Below are positions 42,605 to 52,617 of a stretch of 60,580 nucleotides of DNA, piece by piece. The notes beneath the pieces are model-generated. The model worked only from the letters and a program-made list of their open reading frames with translations. It had not been told where the DNA came from and ran no database searches. Position 1 is the stretch's first letter. Each line of letters begins with the position of its first letter. The stretch is from assembly GCA_963638105.1 (NCBI GenBank), contig CAVHPP010000012.1:1-60580 (forward strand). Direction: 5' to 3'. Both the position numbers and the translations under genes were made by a program. This DNA is from CAG-217 sp963638105 (GTDB lineage Bacteria > Bacillota > Clostridia > Oscillospirales > Acutalibacteraceae).

Positions 42605-43295
42605 CGGAATTACCCCAAAAGCCATTGAGCTGCTCAGCGAAAACCGTTTTAACGACTCCAAGGCGTTTTACGAAGAACATAAGGAAGAATTAAAGCAGCT
42701 GGCCACCATTCCTATGCGGCAGATCGTGCTGGATCTGGCGGAGATGATGACGGAGCTGGATGATAAAATGTACACGGATCCTGTGTACACCGTTTCTCGC
42801 ATTCGCAGAGATACCCGTCGCTCTAAAAGCAAGATGATGTATCGGGAGAACCTGTGGCTAATGCTGCGGCGGCACAAGAAGCAGTACCCCTGTGCGCCGT
42901 TTTTTTGGTTTGAGTTTTCGCCGGTGTGCTACACCATGGGGTTGGGCTTCTTTGTGCAAAAGCCCGCCCAGTTTGACGAGCTGCGCAAGGTGATTTTGGC
43001 CCACCCGCGCAAGTGGACGCGTGCAGTCAAACAGGCAGAAGACGCAGGTATGCACTTTGCCTGCTATAACAGCTACAAAAAAGACCGGGTGCCGGATGCA
43101 CCCAAGGCGCTGCAGCCCTATTTGAACGCAAAGGACATGTCGTTCTCTTATACCGGGTGGAATTTGGAGCACATTGGCTCTGCTGCGCTGATTGACGAGT
43201 TAAAAGCCGGATTTGCCGCGGCATTTCCGATATATAAAATCTTTATAGAAGCATACGAAAACATGCTGTCGGAGGGATTGATCGATGATGAATAA
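42591..43295 (+). CDS. DUF2461 family protein
   Basis: A 234-residue protein matching the DUF2461 (TIGR02453) pattern: FNGITPKAIELLSENRFNDSKAFYEEHKEELKQ, then ...RIRRDTRRSKSKMMYRENLWLML and a FFWFEFSP...LGFFVQKP strand region. Function is unknown for the family; it is cytoplasmic and without membrane segments. It overlaps the previous gene by 14 bases and the next by 11. Confidence 0.85.
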   Translation: MTNFNGITPKAIELLSENRFNDSKAFYEEHKEELKQLATIPMRQIVLDLAEMMTELDDKMYTDPVYTVSRIRRDTRRSKSKMMYRENLWLMLRRHKKQYPCAPFFWFEFSPVCYTMGLGFFVQKPAQFDELRKVILAHPRKWTRAVKQAEDAGMHFACYNSYKKDRVPDAPKALQPYLNAKDMSFSYTGWNLEHIGSAALIDELKAGFAAAFPIYKIFIEAYENMLSEGLIDDE

Positions 43296-44778
43296 AAAAG
43301 AATTCTTGCACCTGAAAAGCGGCACGGATGTGCGCGGTACGGCTGTGGAAACCGAGGAACACGGCGTGCAGCTGACGGACGAAACGGTGCAGAAGATCTG
43401 CGTTGGTTTTTATAAATGGTATTGCTACAAGGAGCAGGTAGATACCTTTGGCATTGCCGTAGGGCAGGACTGCCGCATTTCCTCCCCTCGCATTGCAGCG
43501 GCGGCCATGGCGGCTTTTTGCGCCTGTGGGTGCAGGGTGTTTGACTGCGGACTGGCGACTACACCCTCTATGTTTATGAGTATTGTAGAAAATGAGCCGG
43601 TGCAGGCAGCGCTGGAGATCACCGCGTCCCATCACCCCTTTGACCGTAACGGGCTGAAGTTCTTTACTTCCGGCGGCGGTCTGGAAGGGGAGGATGTAAG
43701 CGCCATTTTGGAGCTGGCGTATGACGCGGAAGTGCCGGCAAGTAGCGACAATGCGCCGACGGCGCTTCCTTTTATGACCGATTATGCGGCGCTTTTGCGT
43801 CGGCAGATTGTGGACGGCGTGCAAAACGGCGACCGCCCGCTGGAGGGTCTGCACATTGTGGTGGACGCCGGTAACGGTGTAGGCGGTTTTTACGCCGATC
43901 AGGTGCTGGCTCCGTTGGGTGCCGATGTAAGCGGCAGTCAGTTCCTAAAGCCGGACGGTATGTTCCCCAATCATATTCCCAACCCGGAGAATAAAGGCGC
44001 TATTGATGCCGCCTCCAAAATGGTGCTGGACAGCGGCGCTGATTTGGGTCTGATATTTGATACGGATGTGGACCGTATGGGCTGCATTGGCGCCTCCGGG
44101 CAGGAGATCAACCGCAACACGCTGGTTGCCTTGGCGGCGGCCATTGTGCTGGAGGATCACCCGGGCACCACAGTTGTGACCGACAGCTTGACCTCCGACG
44201 GTCTGCGTACCTTTATTGAGCAGGATCTGGGCGGCAAGCAGCTGCGCTATCGCCGAGGCTATAAGAATGTGATCGACAAGAGCATTGAACTTAACGAAAG
44301 CGGTGTGGACTCTGCCCTTGCCATTGAGACCAGTGGCCACGCAGCACTAAAAGATAATTATTTCCTGGACGATGGCGCCTATTTGGCAACGAAGATTGTC
44401 ATTAAGGCAGCCAAACTGCGCCGAGAGGGCAAGACCATTGAGGACCTGACGGCCGATCTGCACCGCCCGGCAGAGAGTGTGGAGATCCGTGTGCCCATTC
44501 TTTTGGAGGATTTTCACGACTATGGGGAAGATGTGATGGCACAGCTGGCTGCATTTGCTGCCAATCATCAGGACTGGAGCGTGGAGCCGGAGAATTATGA
44601 GGGCGTGCGCATCAACATACCCGGCGGCTGGTTTTTGCTGCGCCTGTCTGTGCACGATCCGATCTTGCCCTTGAACATTGAGAACGATGTGGCGGGTACT
44701 GCCGCAAAGATAGCCGATGAGATTGCGCAATTCCTAACCCGCTTTGATAAGTTGGATCTTTCCGGCTTCAAAAAATAA
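43285..44778 (+). CDS. Phosphomannomutase/phosphoglucomutase
   Basis: A 497-residue alpha-D-phosphohexomutase. The catalytic phosphoserine motif is TASHHP (S115) followed by NGLKFF; the metal loop is DTDVDR (D259, D261, D263); the sugar-binding loop is ETSGHAALKDNYFLDDGAYLAT; and the C-terminal phosphate-binding segment is near NYEGVRINIPGGW. It interconverts hexose 1- and 6-phosphates. Glucose versus mannose preference is not decidable. ATG 43285 (or 43288) follows GGAGGG. Confidence 0.9.
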   Translation: MMNKKEFLHLKSGTDVRGTAVETEEHGVQLTDETVQKICVGFYKWYCYKEQVDTFGIAVGQDCRISSPRIAAAAMAAFCACGCRVFDCGLATTPSMFMSIVENEPVQAALEITASHHPFDRNGLKFFTSGGGLEGEDVSAILELAYDAEVPASSDNAPTALPFMTDYAALLRRQIVDGVQNGDRPLEGLHIVVDAGNGVGGFYADQVLAPLGADVSGSQFLKPDGMFPNHIPNPENKGAIDAASKMVLDSGADLGLIFDTDVDRMGCIGASGQEINRNTLVALAAAIVLEDHPGTTVVTDSLTSDGLRTFIEQDLGGKQLRYRRGYKNVIDKSIELNESGVDSALAIETSGHAALKDNYFLDDGAYLATKIVIKAAKLRREGKTIEDLTADLHRPAESVEIRVPILLEDFHDYGEDVMAQLAAFAANHQDWSVEPENYEGVRINIPGGWFLLRLSVHDPILPLNIENDVAGTAAKIADEIAQFLTRFDKLDLSGFKK

Positions 44779-44790
44779 AAGGAGACCTGT

Positions 44791-47700
44791 ATGCTGCAAC
44801 TTGTTTTTGGCAGATCCGGGTATGGCAAAACCGAATATATAAGAAATCGCATTGCAGACAAGATTGACCGGGGAGAAACACAGGTGCTTCTCATCACACC
44901 GGAGCAATACTCGTTTATCAGCGAGTACAGTCTGTTGGAGCAACTGGGGGAGGCACGAGCGCACGCCGTTCGATGTCTCTCCTTTTCGCGCCTTTGTGAT
45001 GAATGCGACCGTTTGTACGGTGCCGACGGCAGAAAAACGCTGACTAAGGGCGGCAAGGCCATTTTGATGAAGACGGCCATTGACCGTGTGCGCCCGGATC
45101 TGGAGCTGTTTGAGAAGAAAGGCAGCTCTGCGGCCTTTGTGCAGTCCATGACCGGCATTTATGACGAGATGAAGTCCTGCAATCTGTCCGGTGCGGCAGT
45201 GTATGCGGCGGCGGACGATCTGGATACGGATATTCTGCGGTGCAAAATGCGGGACTTTTCGCGTATTATGACCGCGTATGAGGCGTTGCTTGGAGACCGT
45301 TTTGCGGATCCGGCGAACCGACTGACCCGGCTGTATGACCAAATCAAGGATCAAAACTACTTTGCCGGGCAAACGGTATTTTTAGACGGATTTAATGGCT
45401 TTGTCGCTCAGGAATACAAGATCTTGGAGCGGATCATTGCAGAGGCTAAGGCGGTTTATATTGCCCTGGACAGCGACTCCTTTGGTACCGGAGACGGCTA
45501 CGACCTGTTTGCTTATGTGAATGAGACAGCAGGCATTTTGCAGCGCATTGCCGACAAGGCGGGCGTGCCCACCAACGCGTTGCAGTTGGGCGAGAACTGC
45601 CGCACGGATTATGCGGATCTGCGCCGGGTAGAGCAGTATATTTTTGCCGACCGAGCGCCGGAGACGGAGATTCCAGCGGAGCACATTCGCCTGTATGCAG
45701 CTTCTACCGTGACGGATGCCTGTAATGATTTGGCCTTACAGATCAAGGGCTTGCTGCGCTGCGGCTACCGTGCCGGGGAAATTGCTGTAACCATGCGTGA
45801 CCGGGAAAAATATGCACCTGTGCTGGCGGCGGCTTTCGAAAAATACGGTGTGCCTTACTATGCAGACCAGCGGCAGCCGGTGACCGCCCAGCCGATCTTG
45901 GTCTTTCCTATGTATCTGATGCGATCTGTGATCTACGGCTGGCGTAGCGACGATCTGTTCAGTCTGATCAAAACCGGTCTGACCGATGTGTCCGACAGCG
46001 CCGACCTTCACCTTACTGAAAATTATGTTTATACCTGGAGCATCAACGGTGCTGCCTGGAAGCGACCATTTGACAAGTCGCCCAAGGGCTTTGCCGGAGC
46101 CCTTAGTGACGGCGACAAAGCGCAGTTGGAACGGATCAACGCCCTGCGGCAAAGCTTGATGGAGCCGCTCTTGGCGTTCCAAAAGAAAGTGCACGGCGCC
46201 ACGCCGCGGCAGATCAGCACCGCTTTGTTTGAGGCCATAAAAGCCTATCATGCGGACAAGCATTTGCAACAGCTGGCGGCAGGACTTGCGCAGGACGGCG
46301 CGTCTGCGCTGGCAGAGGAGCAGGGACGCACTTGGGATGTGCTGATGCGCATTTTGGACCAGCTGGCAACGGTGCTGCCGGAGGAGCCCATGGCATTGAA
46401 GGATTATTGTGCCCTCTATGCGTTGGTGACCCATACGGAGGACCTGGGCGAGATCCCTATGGGGCTTGACAATGTGCAGGTGGGCCAGGCGGATCGTATG
46501 CGGTTCAATAATCCGCGGGCGCTGTTTATTCTGGGCGCCAACGAAGGGGAATTTCCTCAAACGGTCACCAGTGGCGGCCTGCTCAGCGACAATGAGCGTA
46601 AGCAACTGGCGGCGCATGATTTTAAGCTGTATTCCTTTGGCGAAATCTTGAATTTACAGGAGAGGTATTTTGCCTATAAGGCGGTGAGTGCCCCTCGGGA
46701 GCGGCTGTTTGTGACCTATACCGCCACCGGTCGGGCTGACGCACCGTCGGCCATTGTTACCGGCATTCAGGCGTTGTTCCCGGATTTGACGGTAGAAAAG
46801 TGGGATCCGGCAAGCGGGTTAGAACTGATCGACACGCCGCAAAATGCGTTTGAACTGATGTCCGGCTTTTATGACAGCACGGATCCGTTCTTTGTGGCGC
46901 TGCGCTCCTATTTCAGCGGCGAGCCCCAGTATGCGGCGGTACAGACGCTGGCGGAAAATCGCAGCCCACTGATCGAAAATACTGCCACCGCCTGCAAGCT
47001 GTTTGGCAAGGATATGGTGCTGTCCGCCTCTCGCATTGAGGATTATTATAACTGCCCCTATCGTTATTTCTGCAAATTCGGTCTGGGCGCGCAGCCACGC
47101 CAAAAGGCAGAGATCAATCCGATGGAGCGGGGCACGCTGATCCACTATGTGCTGGAAAAGCTGCTGTCCGAGGTGGGCACCAAGCAACTGCCCGGCTATG
47201 ACAGAAAGCAGATTACCGCGCTGGTGGATGGCTATATTGAACAGTATTTCAAGGAGGAGATGGGCGATCCGTCGGATATGCCCTCCCGCTTTCGTTATAA
47301 TTTCCGCCGCCTGTCCAAAATGTTAGTGGATGTGGTGTGCCGCCTGGCAGAAGAGTTTGGTGAGAGCGATTTTGAAGCCAAGGCTTTTGAGCTGCCCATT
47401 GATGTGGACGGAGCGGTGCATTCCAAGGTGATCCCGTTGCAGGACGGCGGCAGCCTGCGCATTCGCGGGTCTGTGGACCGGGTGGATGTGCTGGAACGGG
47501 ACGGTCAGCAATTTGTCCGCGTGGTGGATTACAAATCCGGTGCCAAGGCCTTTCGTCTGGCAGATATTGTCAACGGGCTGAACCTGCAAATGTTCTTATA
47601 CTTATTTAATGTATGCGCCGACGGCACGAACCCGTACGCAGGGGTGCCTGCCGGAGTGCTTTATATGCACGCCGCCCGCAGTGTACTGACTGTGGATACC

Positions 47701-48120
47701 AAAAGCAGTGCGGAAAGGGATATTGCCGGACAGGAGGACAAGGCGTTCGGTATGAACGGTATTGTGATTACCAACCCGGACTGTGACATTCCGGCGGCTA
47801 TGGAGCACGACCTGGCAGGCAAGTACATACCTGTGCGGCTAAAGAAAAGCGGCGTCAGCGGCTCCCTTGCCAGTTTGGAACAGCTGGGGCTGCTTCAGCG
47901 CAAGATCGAGGCACTGGTGGCGGATATGGGCAACGCCCTGCAAAACGGTCAAATCGGCCAGCACCCGGTGCAGGCTAAGGACCATGACAAAACCTGCGAA
48001 TATTGCGATTTTGCCACGGTCTGCGCTTTCAAAAAGAGCGTAACCCCGCGTACCTATGAGGATCAAACAGACAGCGCTGTGCTGGCTGAACTGGAAAAGG
48101 AGGGGGAGAACCATGCCTAA
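44791..48120 (+). CDS. addB: ATP-dependent helicase/nuclease subunit B
   Basis: A 1109-residue AddB. N-terminal Walker A GRSGYGKT; an inactivated helicase-like middle (PRALFILGANEGEFPQ); a C-terminal RecB-type nuclease with FVRVVDYKSG. Four cysteines frame the nuclease to hold the [4Fe-4S] cluster: C in YYNCPYRYFCKFG (upstream) and CEYCDFATVC at the end. With AddA it processes double-strand ends for recombination, reading Chi. It starts 12 bases after the mutase gene with AGGAG and overlaps addA by eight bases. Confidence 0.95.
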   Translation: MLQLVFGRSGYGKTEYIRNRIADKIDRGETQVLLITPEQYSFISEYSLLEQLGEARAHAVRCLSFSRLCDECDRLYGADGRKTLTKGGKAILMKTAIDRVRPDLELFEKKGSSAAFVQSMTGIYDEMKSCNLSGAAVYAAADDLDTDILRCKMRDFSRIMTAYEALLGDRFADPANRLTRLYDQIKDQNYFAGQTVFLDGFNGFVAQEYKILERIIAEAKAVYIALDSDSFGTGDGYDLFAYVNETAGILQRIADKAGVPTNALQLGENCRTDYADLRRVEQYIFADRAPETEIPAEHIRLYAASTVTDACNDLALQIKGLLRCGYRAGEIAVTMRDREKYAPVLAAAFEKYGVPYYADQRQPVTAQPILVFPMYLMRSVIYGWRSDDLFSLIKTGLTDVSDSADLHLTENYVYTWSINGAAWKRPFDKSPKGFAGALSDGDKAQLERINALRQSLMEPLLAFQKKVHGATPRQISTALFEAIKAYHADKHLQQLAAGLAQDGASALAEEQGRTWDVLMRILDQLATVLPEEPMALKDYCALYALVTHTEDLGEIPMGLDNVQVGQADRMRFNNPRALFILGANEGEFPQTVTSGGLLSDNERKQLAAHDFKLYSFGEILNLQERYFAYKAVSAPRERLFVTYTATGRADAPSAIVTGIQALFPDLTVEKWDPASGLELIDTPQNAFELMSGFYDSTDPFFVALRSYFSGEPQYAAVQTLAENRSPLIENTATACKLFGKDMVLSASRIEDYYNCPYRYFCKFGLGAQPRQKAEINPMERGTLIHYVLEKLLSEVGTKQLPGYDRKQITALVDGYIEQYFKEEMGDPSDMPSRFRYNFRRLSKMLVDVVCRLAEEFGESDFEAKAFELPIDVDGAVHSKVIPLQDGGSLRIRGSVDRVDVLERDGQQFVRVVDYKSGAKAFRLADIVNGLNLQMFLYLFNVCADGTNPYAGVPAGVLYMHAARSVLTVDTKSSAERDIAGQEDKAFGMNGIVITNPDCDIPAAMEHDLAGKYIPVRLKKSGVSGSLASLEQLGLLQRKIEALVADMGNALQNGQIGQHPVQAKDHDKTCEYCDFATVCAFKKSVTPRTYEDQTDSAVLAELEKEGENHA

Positions 48121-51100
48121 GTGGACAGACGCCCAGCAGGACGCGATCGACGCCCGAGGCGGCAATATCTTAGTGAGCGCCGCTGCCGGCAGCGGCAAAA
48201 CGGCTGTGCTTATTGAGCGGGTCAGCAAGTGCATTACCCATCCGGACCACCCGGTAGACATAGACCGGCTGCTGATTGTTACCTTTACCAATGCGGCTGC
48301 GGCAGAAATGCGTTCTCGTCTTTCCGTACGGCTGCGCCAGATCTTGGCGGCAGATCCCGTGAATGCCAACGCCAAGCGCCAGCTGTCCCTGCTCAGCGGT
48401 GCGGACATTTGCACCATAGACGCATTTTGCTTAAAGTTAGTGCGGGAGAATTTCTTTTCTCTGCACCTGCCGGCAGACTTTCGCCTACTGGACGAGAACG
48501 AAAACGACCGTCTGTTTGAAGAGGCCATAGATACGGTGCTAACAGAATTTTATGAACAGGCGAACCCGGACTTTCTGCACCTGACAGAGGCATTCACCAC
48601 TCCGGACAAGGACAGGGATCTGTTTGGGCTGATTAAAGAATTGATGCGGTTTATGAACGCCCAAGCCTTTCCCTTTGACTGGCTGGAGCAAGCGGTGGCT
48701 GCCTACGATCCGGCAGTGCCGCTGGCAGATTCGCCTTGGTATCCTGTGTTAAAGCGCCAGGTGGAGGAGTTGCTGGAGACCGCCGCTACCCTTGTGGATC
48801 AGTCGGCAGGGCAACTGCCACCTGAACCGGCCTACGATAAATATGCAGAAATGCTTGCAGATGATCGGCAACGGATCGCCCACTTGCAAAGTCTGCTGCA
48901 CAGCGGCTGGGACGCTTTTATGAAGCAGGGCTTCCCGGTGGCGTTCTCCACTATGCCCCGGGTGCGCAAGGATATTGACCCGGATATCAAGGCAATTTTG
49001 GCCGCCAATCGGGATATTTATAAAGCCATTATTACCAAGGATATTAAGACCTTTTTGGTGTCTGACAGTGCCGATTACGCCCAGGATACCGCCGATTTGT
49101 ACCCAATCTACCGCGCACTGCTCCGCGTGGTGCAGGCTGTGGATCAAATGGTGCGAGAGAAAAAGGACGAACTGGGCGGCTACTCATTCTCAGATATTGA
49201 GCACTTTGCCATTGACCTGCTGATGGAAAAAGCCGCCGACGGTACGGTGCAGGCAACGGCACTGGGCCGCCAGCTGCAAGGCCGCTATGCGGAGATTTTG
49301 GTGGATGAGTACCAGGATACCAACGAGGCGCAGGATAGGCTCTTTGCTTTTCTTTCCAACGGCGGCAATCGCTTTATGGTGGGCGATGTGAAACAAAGCA
49401 TTTATCGCTTTCGTCTGGCCATGCCCCAGATCTTTATGGCAAAGAAAGACAGCTACACCCCTTATAATCGGCAGCACCCGGCGTTCCCGGCGGCCATTAC
49501 GCTGGATAAGAATTTCCGCAGCCGCGCCGGTGTGTGTGCTTATGTGAACCAAGTATTCTCTTTGTTTATGACCCGCAGGGTGGGGGAGCTGGACTACACC
49601 CAAAGCGAGTATTTGAACCCCTTTGACAGCACGCCCCCGGACTCTGTGCCCCACGCGGCACTGCATATTTTAGACGCTGCTACCGGCAAGGATCATGTAA
49701 TGGACGAACCCATGGCGGTGGCGCGCCTGATCGCAGAAAAGGTGCAAAGCGGCGAGACGGTGCAGGACGGCGACAGCCGCCGACCGCTGCGGTATGGAGA
49801 TTTTGCCATCTTGATGCGCAGTATGCGCGCCCATGCCGGAGACTATGCCCAGGCTCTGCAGGACTTACATATACCTGTGGTCTGCGACAACGCCACCGGC
49901 TTGTTTGAGAACGGAGAAATTCGTCTGCTGCTGTCTTATTTGCAGGTGATTGACAACCCTATGCAGGATATTCCGCTTTTGGCGGTACTGTCCTCTCCCG
50001 TTTACGGCGCCACGGCGGATGCGCTGGCAGAGATCAAGCTGGCTGCCGGTCACGGTCGGTTTTATTCCGCCGTGTTCCACCCGGACAACAGCTGCCGTCC
50101 TTGCTGCGCTGCGCTGCGAAAGGATCTGTCTTTTTACAAAAAACTGGCGGTGACCATGCCGGTGGAGGCATTTATTCGGCGCCTGATTCGGGATAAAAGT
50201 CTGTTTGCGTATATTCGCGCCTTGGGCGACGGTCAGCAGCGGCAGGAGAATGTGGAGGCCTTTCTGTCCATTGCCGGGCGCTTCGACCAAAACGGCGGAC
50301 TGGGACTGGCTGCCTTTTTGCGCTATGTAGACAGTATGATCCGTGGGGACGGCAAAACGGACAGCGCGCCGGTGATCGTTACAGACGAGAACGCAGTCAA
50401 AATTATGAGTGTGCACCACTCCAAGGGGCTGGAATTCCCGGTGTGCATTTTGGCAGGCGCCGGGCGCAAGTATAACATGCAGGATCTGACCGGCAAAATG
50501 CTGCTGCACCCGCAGCTGGGACTGGCCACAAAGTGCCACCAGGAGGAGGGGTATTTTGATTATCCCACCCTGCCGCTGGAAGTGGTCAAGCGAGAGAGCC
50601 GCCTGGCTGCTATGAGCGAGAATTTGCGGGTGTTGTATGTAGCTATGACTCGTGCCAAAAGCCGGTTTATCTCCTTCGCCAGCGTGCGTAGCTTGGAAAG
50701 TCGGGTTAAGACGCTGGCCGCCTATATGCAGCAGGGCAAGCCCTTGCCCCACTTGTGCTCCAAACTGCAATATGACAGCGACTTCTTGCTGATGTCGGCG
50801 CTGTGCCACCCGGACGGCGGCGCTCTGCGGGAGATGGCAACGGTGGATGTGCCGGTTCACCCGGCGGACTTTGCCCTGCAAGTGGTGTTCCACACCCCGG
50901 AGACGGAAGCGCCTGTGCAGACGGCAGAAAGGGAAACGGCGGCGGATCCGCGCATCGTGGAGCAGATCCGGGAAAAGCTGGATTATACTTATCCTTATGC
51001 GTCGCTGTCAAAAGTCAGCGGCAAGCGCAACGCTTCCGCGCTGGATGAGGCTGTGTTTACCGGTGCGTATGTGGCTCGGTCTGTGCCGGCCTTTTTGCAG

Positions 51101-51610
51101 CCGGACGGCCTGACTCCGGCAGAGAAGGGTACAGCCATGCACACCTTTATGCAGTATTGCGACTACGCCGCCGCGCGCACAGATTTAGAGCAGGAGATCG
51201 CCCGGGTGCAAAGTGCCGGGTACCTGCGAACTGAGGAGGCCCACGCCTTGGATCGGCAAAAGCTGGCCGCTTTCTTTACCGGGCCGTTTGGTGCCCGGGT
51301 GTTCGGCGCCAAGGCAGTTTACCGAGAGCTGAAAGTGGCGTCCTTCCTGCCGGTGCGCGCGCTGGAACAGGTGGACGCAGACGATCCGGTCTTTGTACAG
51401 GGCATTGCGGACTGTGTGTTTGAAGAGCCGGAGGGCCTGGTGCTGCTGGACTATAAAACCGACCGGGTGAAAACGGAGGAGGAACTGCTGGATCGTTACC
51501 GGCAGCAGCTGATGTTTTATAAAACCGCGGTGGCCCGCACCCTGCAAAAACCGGTGCACGCGGTGTATTTGTATTCGTTTTGTCTGTCCAAACCCTGCGA
51601 ATATAAATAA
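48113..51610 (+). CDS. addA: ATP-dependent helicase/nuclease subunit A
   Basis: The 1165-residue AddA is a UvrD-type helicase plus nuclease. Walker A SAAAGSGKTAVL near residues 21-32; Walker B LVDEYQDTNEAQDRLF; motif III GDVKQSIYRFRLAMP; motif VI LYVAMTRAKSRF. The C-terminal nuclease has GIADCVFEE and LLDYKTDRV. Start ATG 48113 follows GGAGGGGGAGAACC. It is the last gene of the long ligA-addA run. Confidence 0.96.
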   Translation: MPKWTDAQQDAIDARGGNILVSAAAGSGKTAVLIERVSKCITHPDHPVDIDRLLIVTFTNAAAAEMRSRLSVRLRQILAADPVNANAKRQLSLLSGADICTIDAFCLKLVRENFFSLHLPADFRLLDENENDRLFEEAIDTVLTEFYEQANPDFLHLTEAFTTPDKDRDLFGLIKELMRFMNAQAFPFDWLEQAVAAYDPAVPLADSPWYPVLKRQVEELLETAATLVDQSAGQLPPEPAYDKYAEMLADDRQRIAHLQSLLHSGWDAFMKQGFPVAFSTMPRVRKDIDPDIKAILAANRDIYKAIITKDIKTFLVSDSADYAQDTADLYPIYRALLRVVQAVDQMVREKKDELGGYSFSDIEHFAIDLLMEKAADGTVQATALGRQLQGRYAEILVDEYQDTNEAQDRLFAFLSNGGNRFMVGDVKQSIYRFRLAMPQIFMAKKDSYTPYNRQHPAFPAAITLDKNFRSRAGVCAYVNQVFSLFMTRRVGELDYTQSEYLNPFDSTPPDSVPHAALHILDAATGKDHVMDEPMAVARLIAEKVQSGETVQDGDSRRPLRYGDFAILMRSMRAHAGDYAQALQDLHIPVVCDNATGLFENGEIRLLLSYLQVIDNPMQDIPLLAVLSSPVYGATADALAEIKLAAGHGRFYSAVFHPDNSCRPCCAALRKDLSFYKKLAVTMPVEAFIRRLIRDKSLFAYIRALGDGQQRQENVEAFLSIAGRFDQNGGLGLAAFLRYVDSMIRGDGKTDSAPVIVTDENAVKIMSVHHSKGLEFPVCILAGAGRKYNMQDLTGKMLLHPQLGLATKCHQEEGYFDYPTLPLEVVKRESRLAAMSENLRVLYVAMTRAKSRFISFASVRSLESRVKTLAAYMQQGKPLPHLCSKLQYDSDFLLMSALCHPDGGALREMATVDVPVHPADFALQVVFHTPETEAPVQTAERETAADPRIVEQIREKLDYTYPYASLSKVSGKRNASALDEAVFTGAYVARSVPAFLQPDGLTPAEKGTAMHTFMQYCDYAAARTDLEQEIARVQSAGYLRTEEAHALDRQKLAAFFTGPFGARVFGAKAVYRELKVASFLPVRALEQVDADDPVFVQGIADCVFEEPEGLVLLDYKTDRVKTEEELLDRYRQQLMFYKTAVARTLQKPVHAVYLYSFCLSKPCEYK

Positions 51611-51623
51611 ATTAAAAAAATGC

Positions 51624-51652
51624 TTGCATTTTGCCACAAGATGTGGTACTAT
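51624..51652 (+). promoter_or_regulatory. Predicted rpmE promoter
   Basis: TTGCAT (51624-51629), 17 bp, TACTAT (51647-51652). Confidence 0.65.
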
Positions 51653-51691
51653 ATCAAAGCATTATGACTAATTGGTAAAGAGGTGACAGTA

Positions 51692-51895
51692 ATGAAGGAC
51701 GCAATTCATCCCAACTACGATACTTGCACAGTAAAGTGTGCCTGCGGCGCTACTTTTGAGACTAAGAGCACAAAGGGCGATATGAAAGTCGATATCTGTT
51801 CCAAATGCCATCCGTTCTATACCGGCAAACAGAAGCTGGTGGACACCGGCGGCCGTGTAGACAGATTCAACAAGAGATTCGCTAAGAAGGGCTAA
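51692..51895 (+). CDS. rpmE: 50S ribosomal protein L31
   Basis: A 67-residue L31 of the zinc-containing (C+) type: CxC in VKCACGATFETKS and CSKCHPFYTG provide the ligands. This form is normally replaced by a cysteine-free paralog under zinc limitation; no such paralog is here. AGAGGTGACAGTA precedes ATG 51692. Own promoter and terminator. Confidence 0.97.
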   Translation: MKDAIHPNYDTCTVKCACGATFETKSTKGDMKVDICSKCHPFYTGKQKLVDTGGRVDRFNKRFAKKG

Positions 51896-51907
51896 TCAAG
51901 TAAAGAT

Positions 51908-51935
51908 GGGCAACGCTTGGGCGTTGCCCTTTTTT
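51908..51935 (+). terminator. rpmE terminator
   Basis: A perfect nine-pair stem GGGCAACGC/GCGTTGCCC, loop TTGG, then T6. Confidence 0.93.
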
Positions 51936-51948
51936 CGTAGGTGATGGT

Positions 51949-52569
51949 ATGGAAAAGCCATATAAAACCATATTAGAGCCGGCAGAAGACGAGTTTGTGG
52001 AGAAGAAATCCCGCTTTATCGCTTACACTGCGCCGGTGCATACGGTAGAGGAGGCCAACGCCTTTATCGCCGGTATTCGCCAGCGGCACTGGGACGCAAC
52101 CCACCATGTGCCCGCCTTTGTGCTGCGGTCCGGTGTGCAGCGCTCCTCGGACGACGGCGAACCGGGCGGTACTGCCGGTATGCCGGTGCTGGATGTGCTG
52201 CTGAAAAACGGCGTGCAGGATGTGTGCGTGGTTGTGACCCGGTATTTTGGCGGCATCCTCCTGGGTGCCGGCGGGCTGGTGCGGGCCTATTCCCACGCCT
52301 GTTCCTTGGCGCTGGAGGCTGCCGGTGTGGTGACTATGGCGCCCTGTGCCGCTATGGAGTTGACCGTGGATTACAGCTACTATGAGCGGGTGAATAACCT
52401 GCTGGCGGACCATGGCGCCCGGGTGCAAAACGCGGATTTTGGCGCAGCGGTCACCCTGTCCTATACCATGGAGGAAACACGACTCCCGGCCTTTGCAGCG
52501 GCTTTGACGGAGCTGTCCGGCGGCAAGTATGCCCCAACCCGGACCGGCAGTTTGTTTGCCCCTGTATAA
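51949..52569 (+). CDS. yigZ: YigZ/IMPACT family protein
   Basis: A 206-residue YigZ-type protein: an N-terminal UPF0029/IMPACT domain (DEFVEKKSRFIAYTAPV, ...RSSDDGEPGGTAGMPVLDVL, VVVTRYFGGILLGAGGLVRAYS) and a C-terminal DUF1949 ferredoxin-like domain. Molecular role is uncertain; homologs affect ribosome function and translation regulation. Its terminator overlaps the spoIIR translation start region. Confidence 0.93.
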   Translation: MEKPYKTILEPAEDEFVEKKSRFIAYTAPVHTVEEANAFIAGIRQRHWDATHHVPAFVLRSGVQRSSDDGEPGGTAGMPVLDVLLKNGVQDVCVVVTRYFGGILLGAGGLVRAYSHACSLALEAAGVVTMAPCAAMELTVDYSYYERVNNLLADHGARVQNADFGAAVTLSYTMEETRLPAFAAALTELSGGKYAPTRTGSLFAPV

Positions 52570-52578
52570 AAATACCAA

Positions 52579-52617
52579 AACCTGCCAACACTCTTTGTGA
52601 AAGGCAGGTTTTCTTTT
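52579..52617 (+). terminator. yigZ terminator overlapping the spoIIR translation start region
   Basis: AACCTGCC (52579-52586) and GGCAGGTT (52603-52610) form an eight-pair stem followed by TTCTTTT. The AGGCAGG that would serve as spoIIR ribosome binding site lies in the 3' arm, so transcripts reading through would hide it. Confidence 0.75.
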
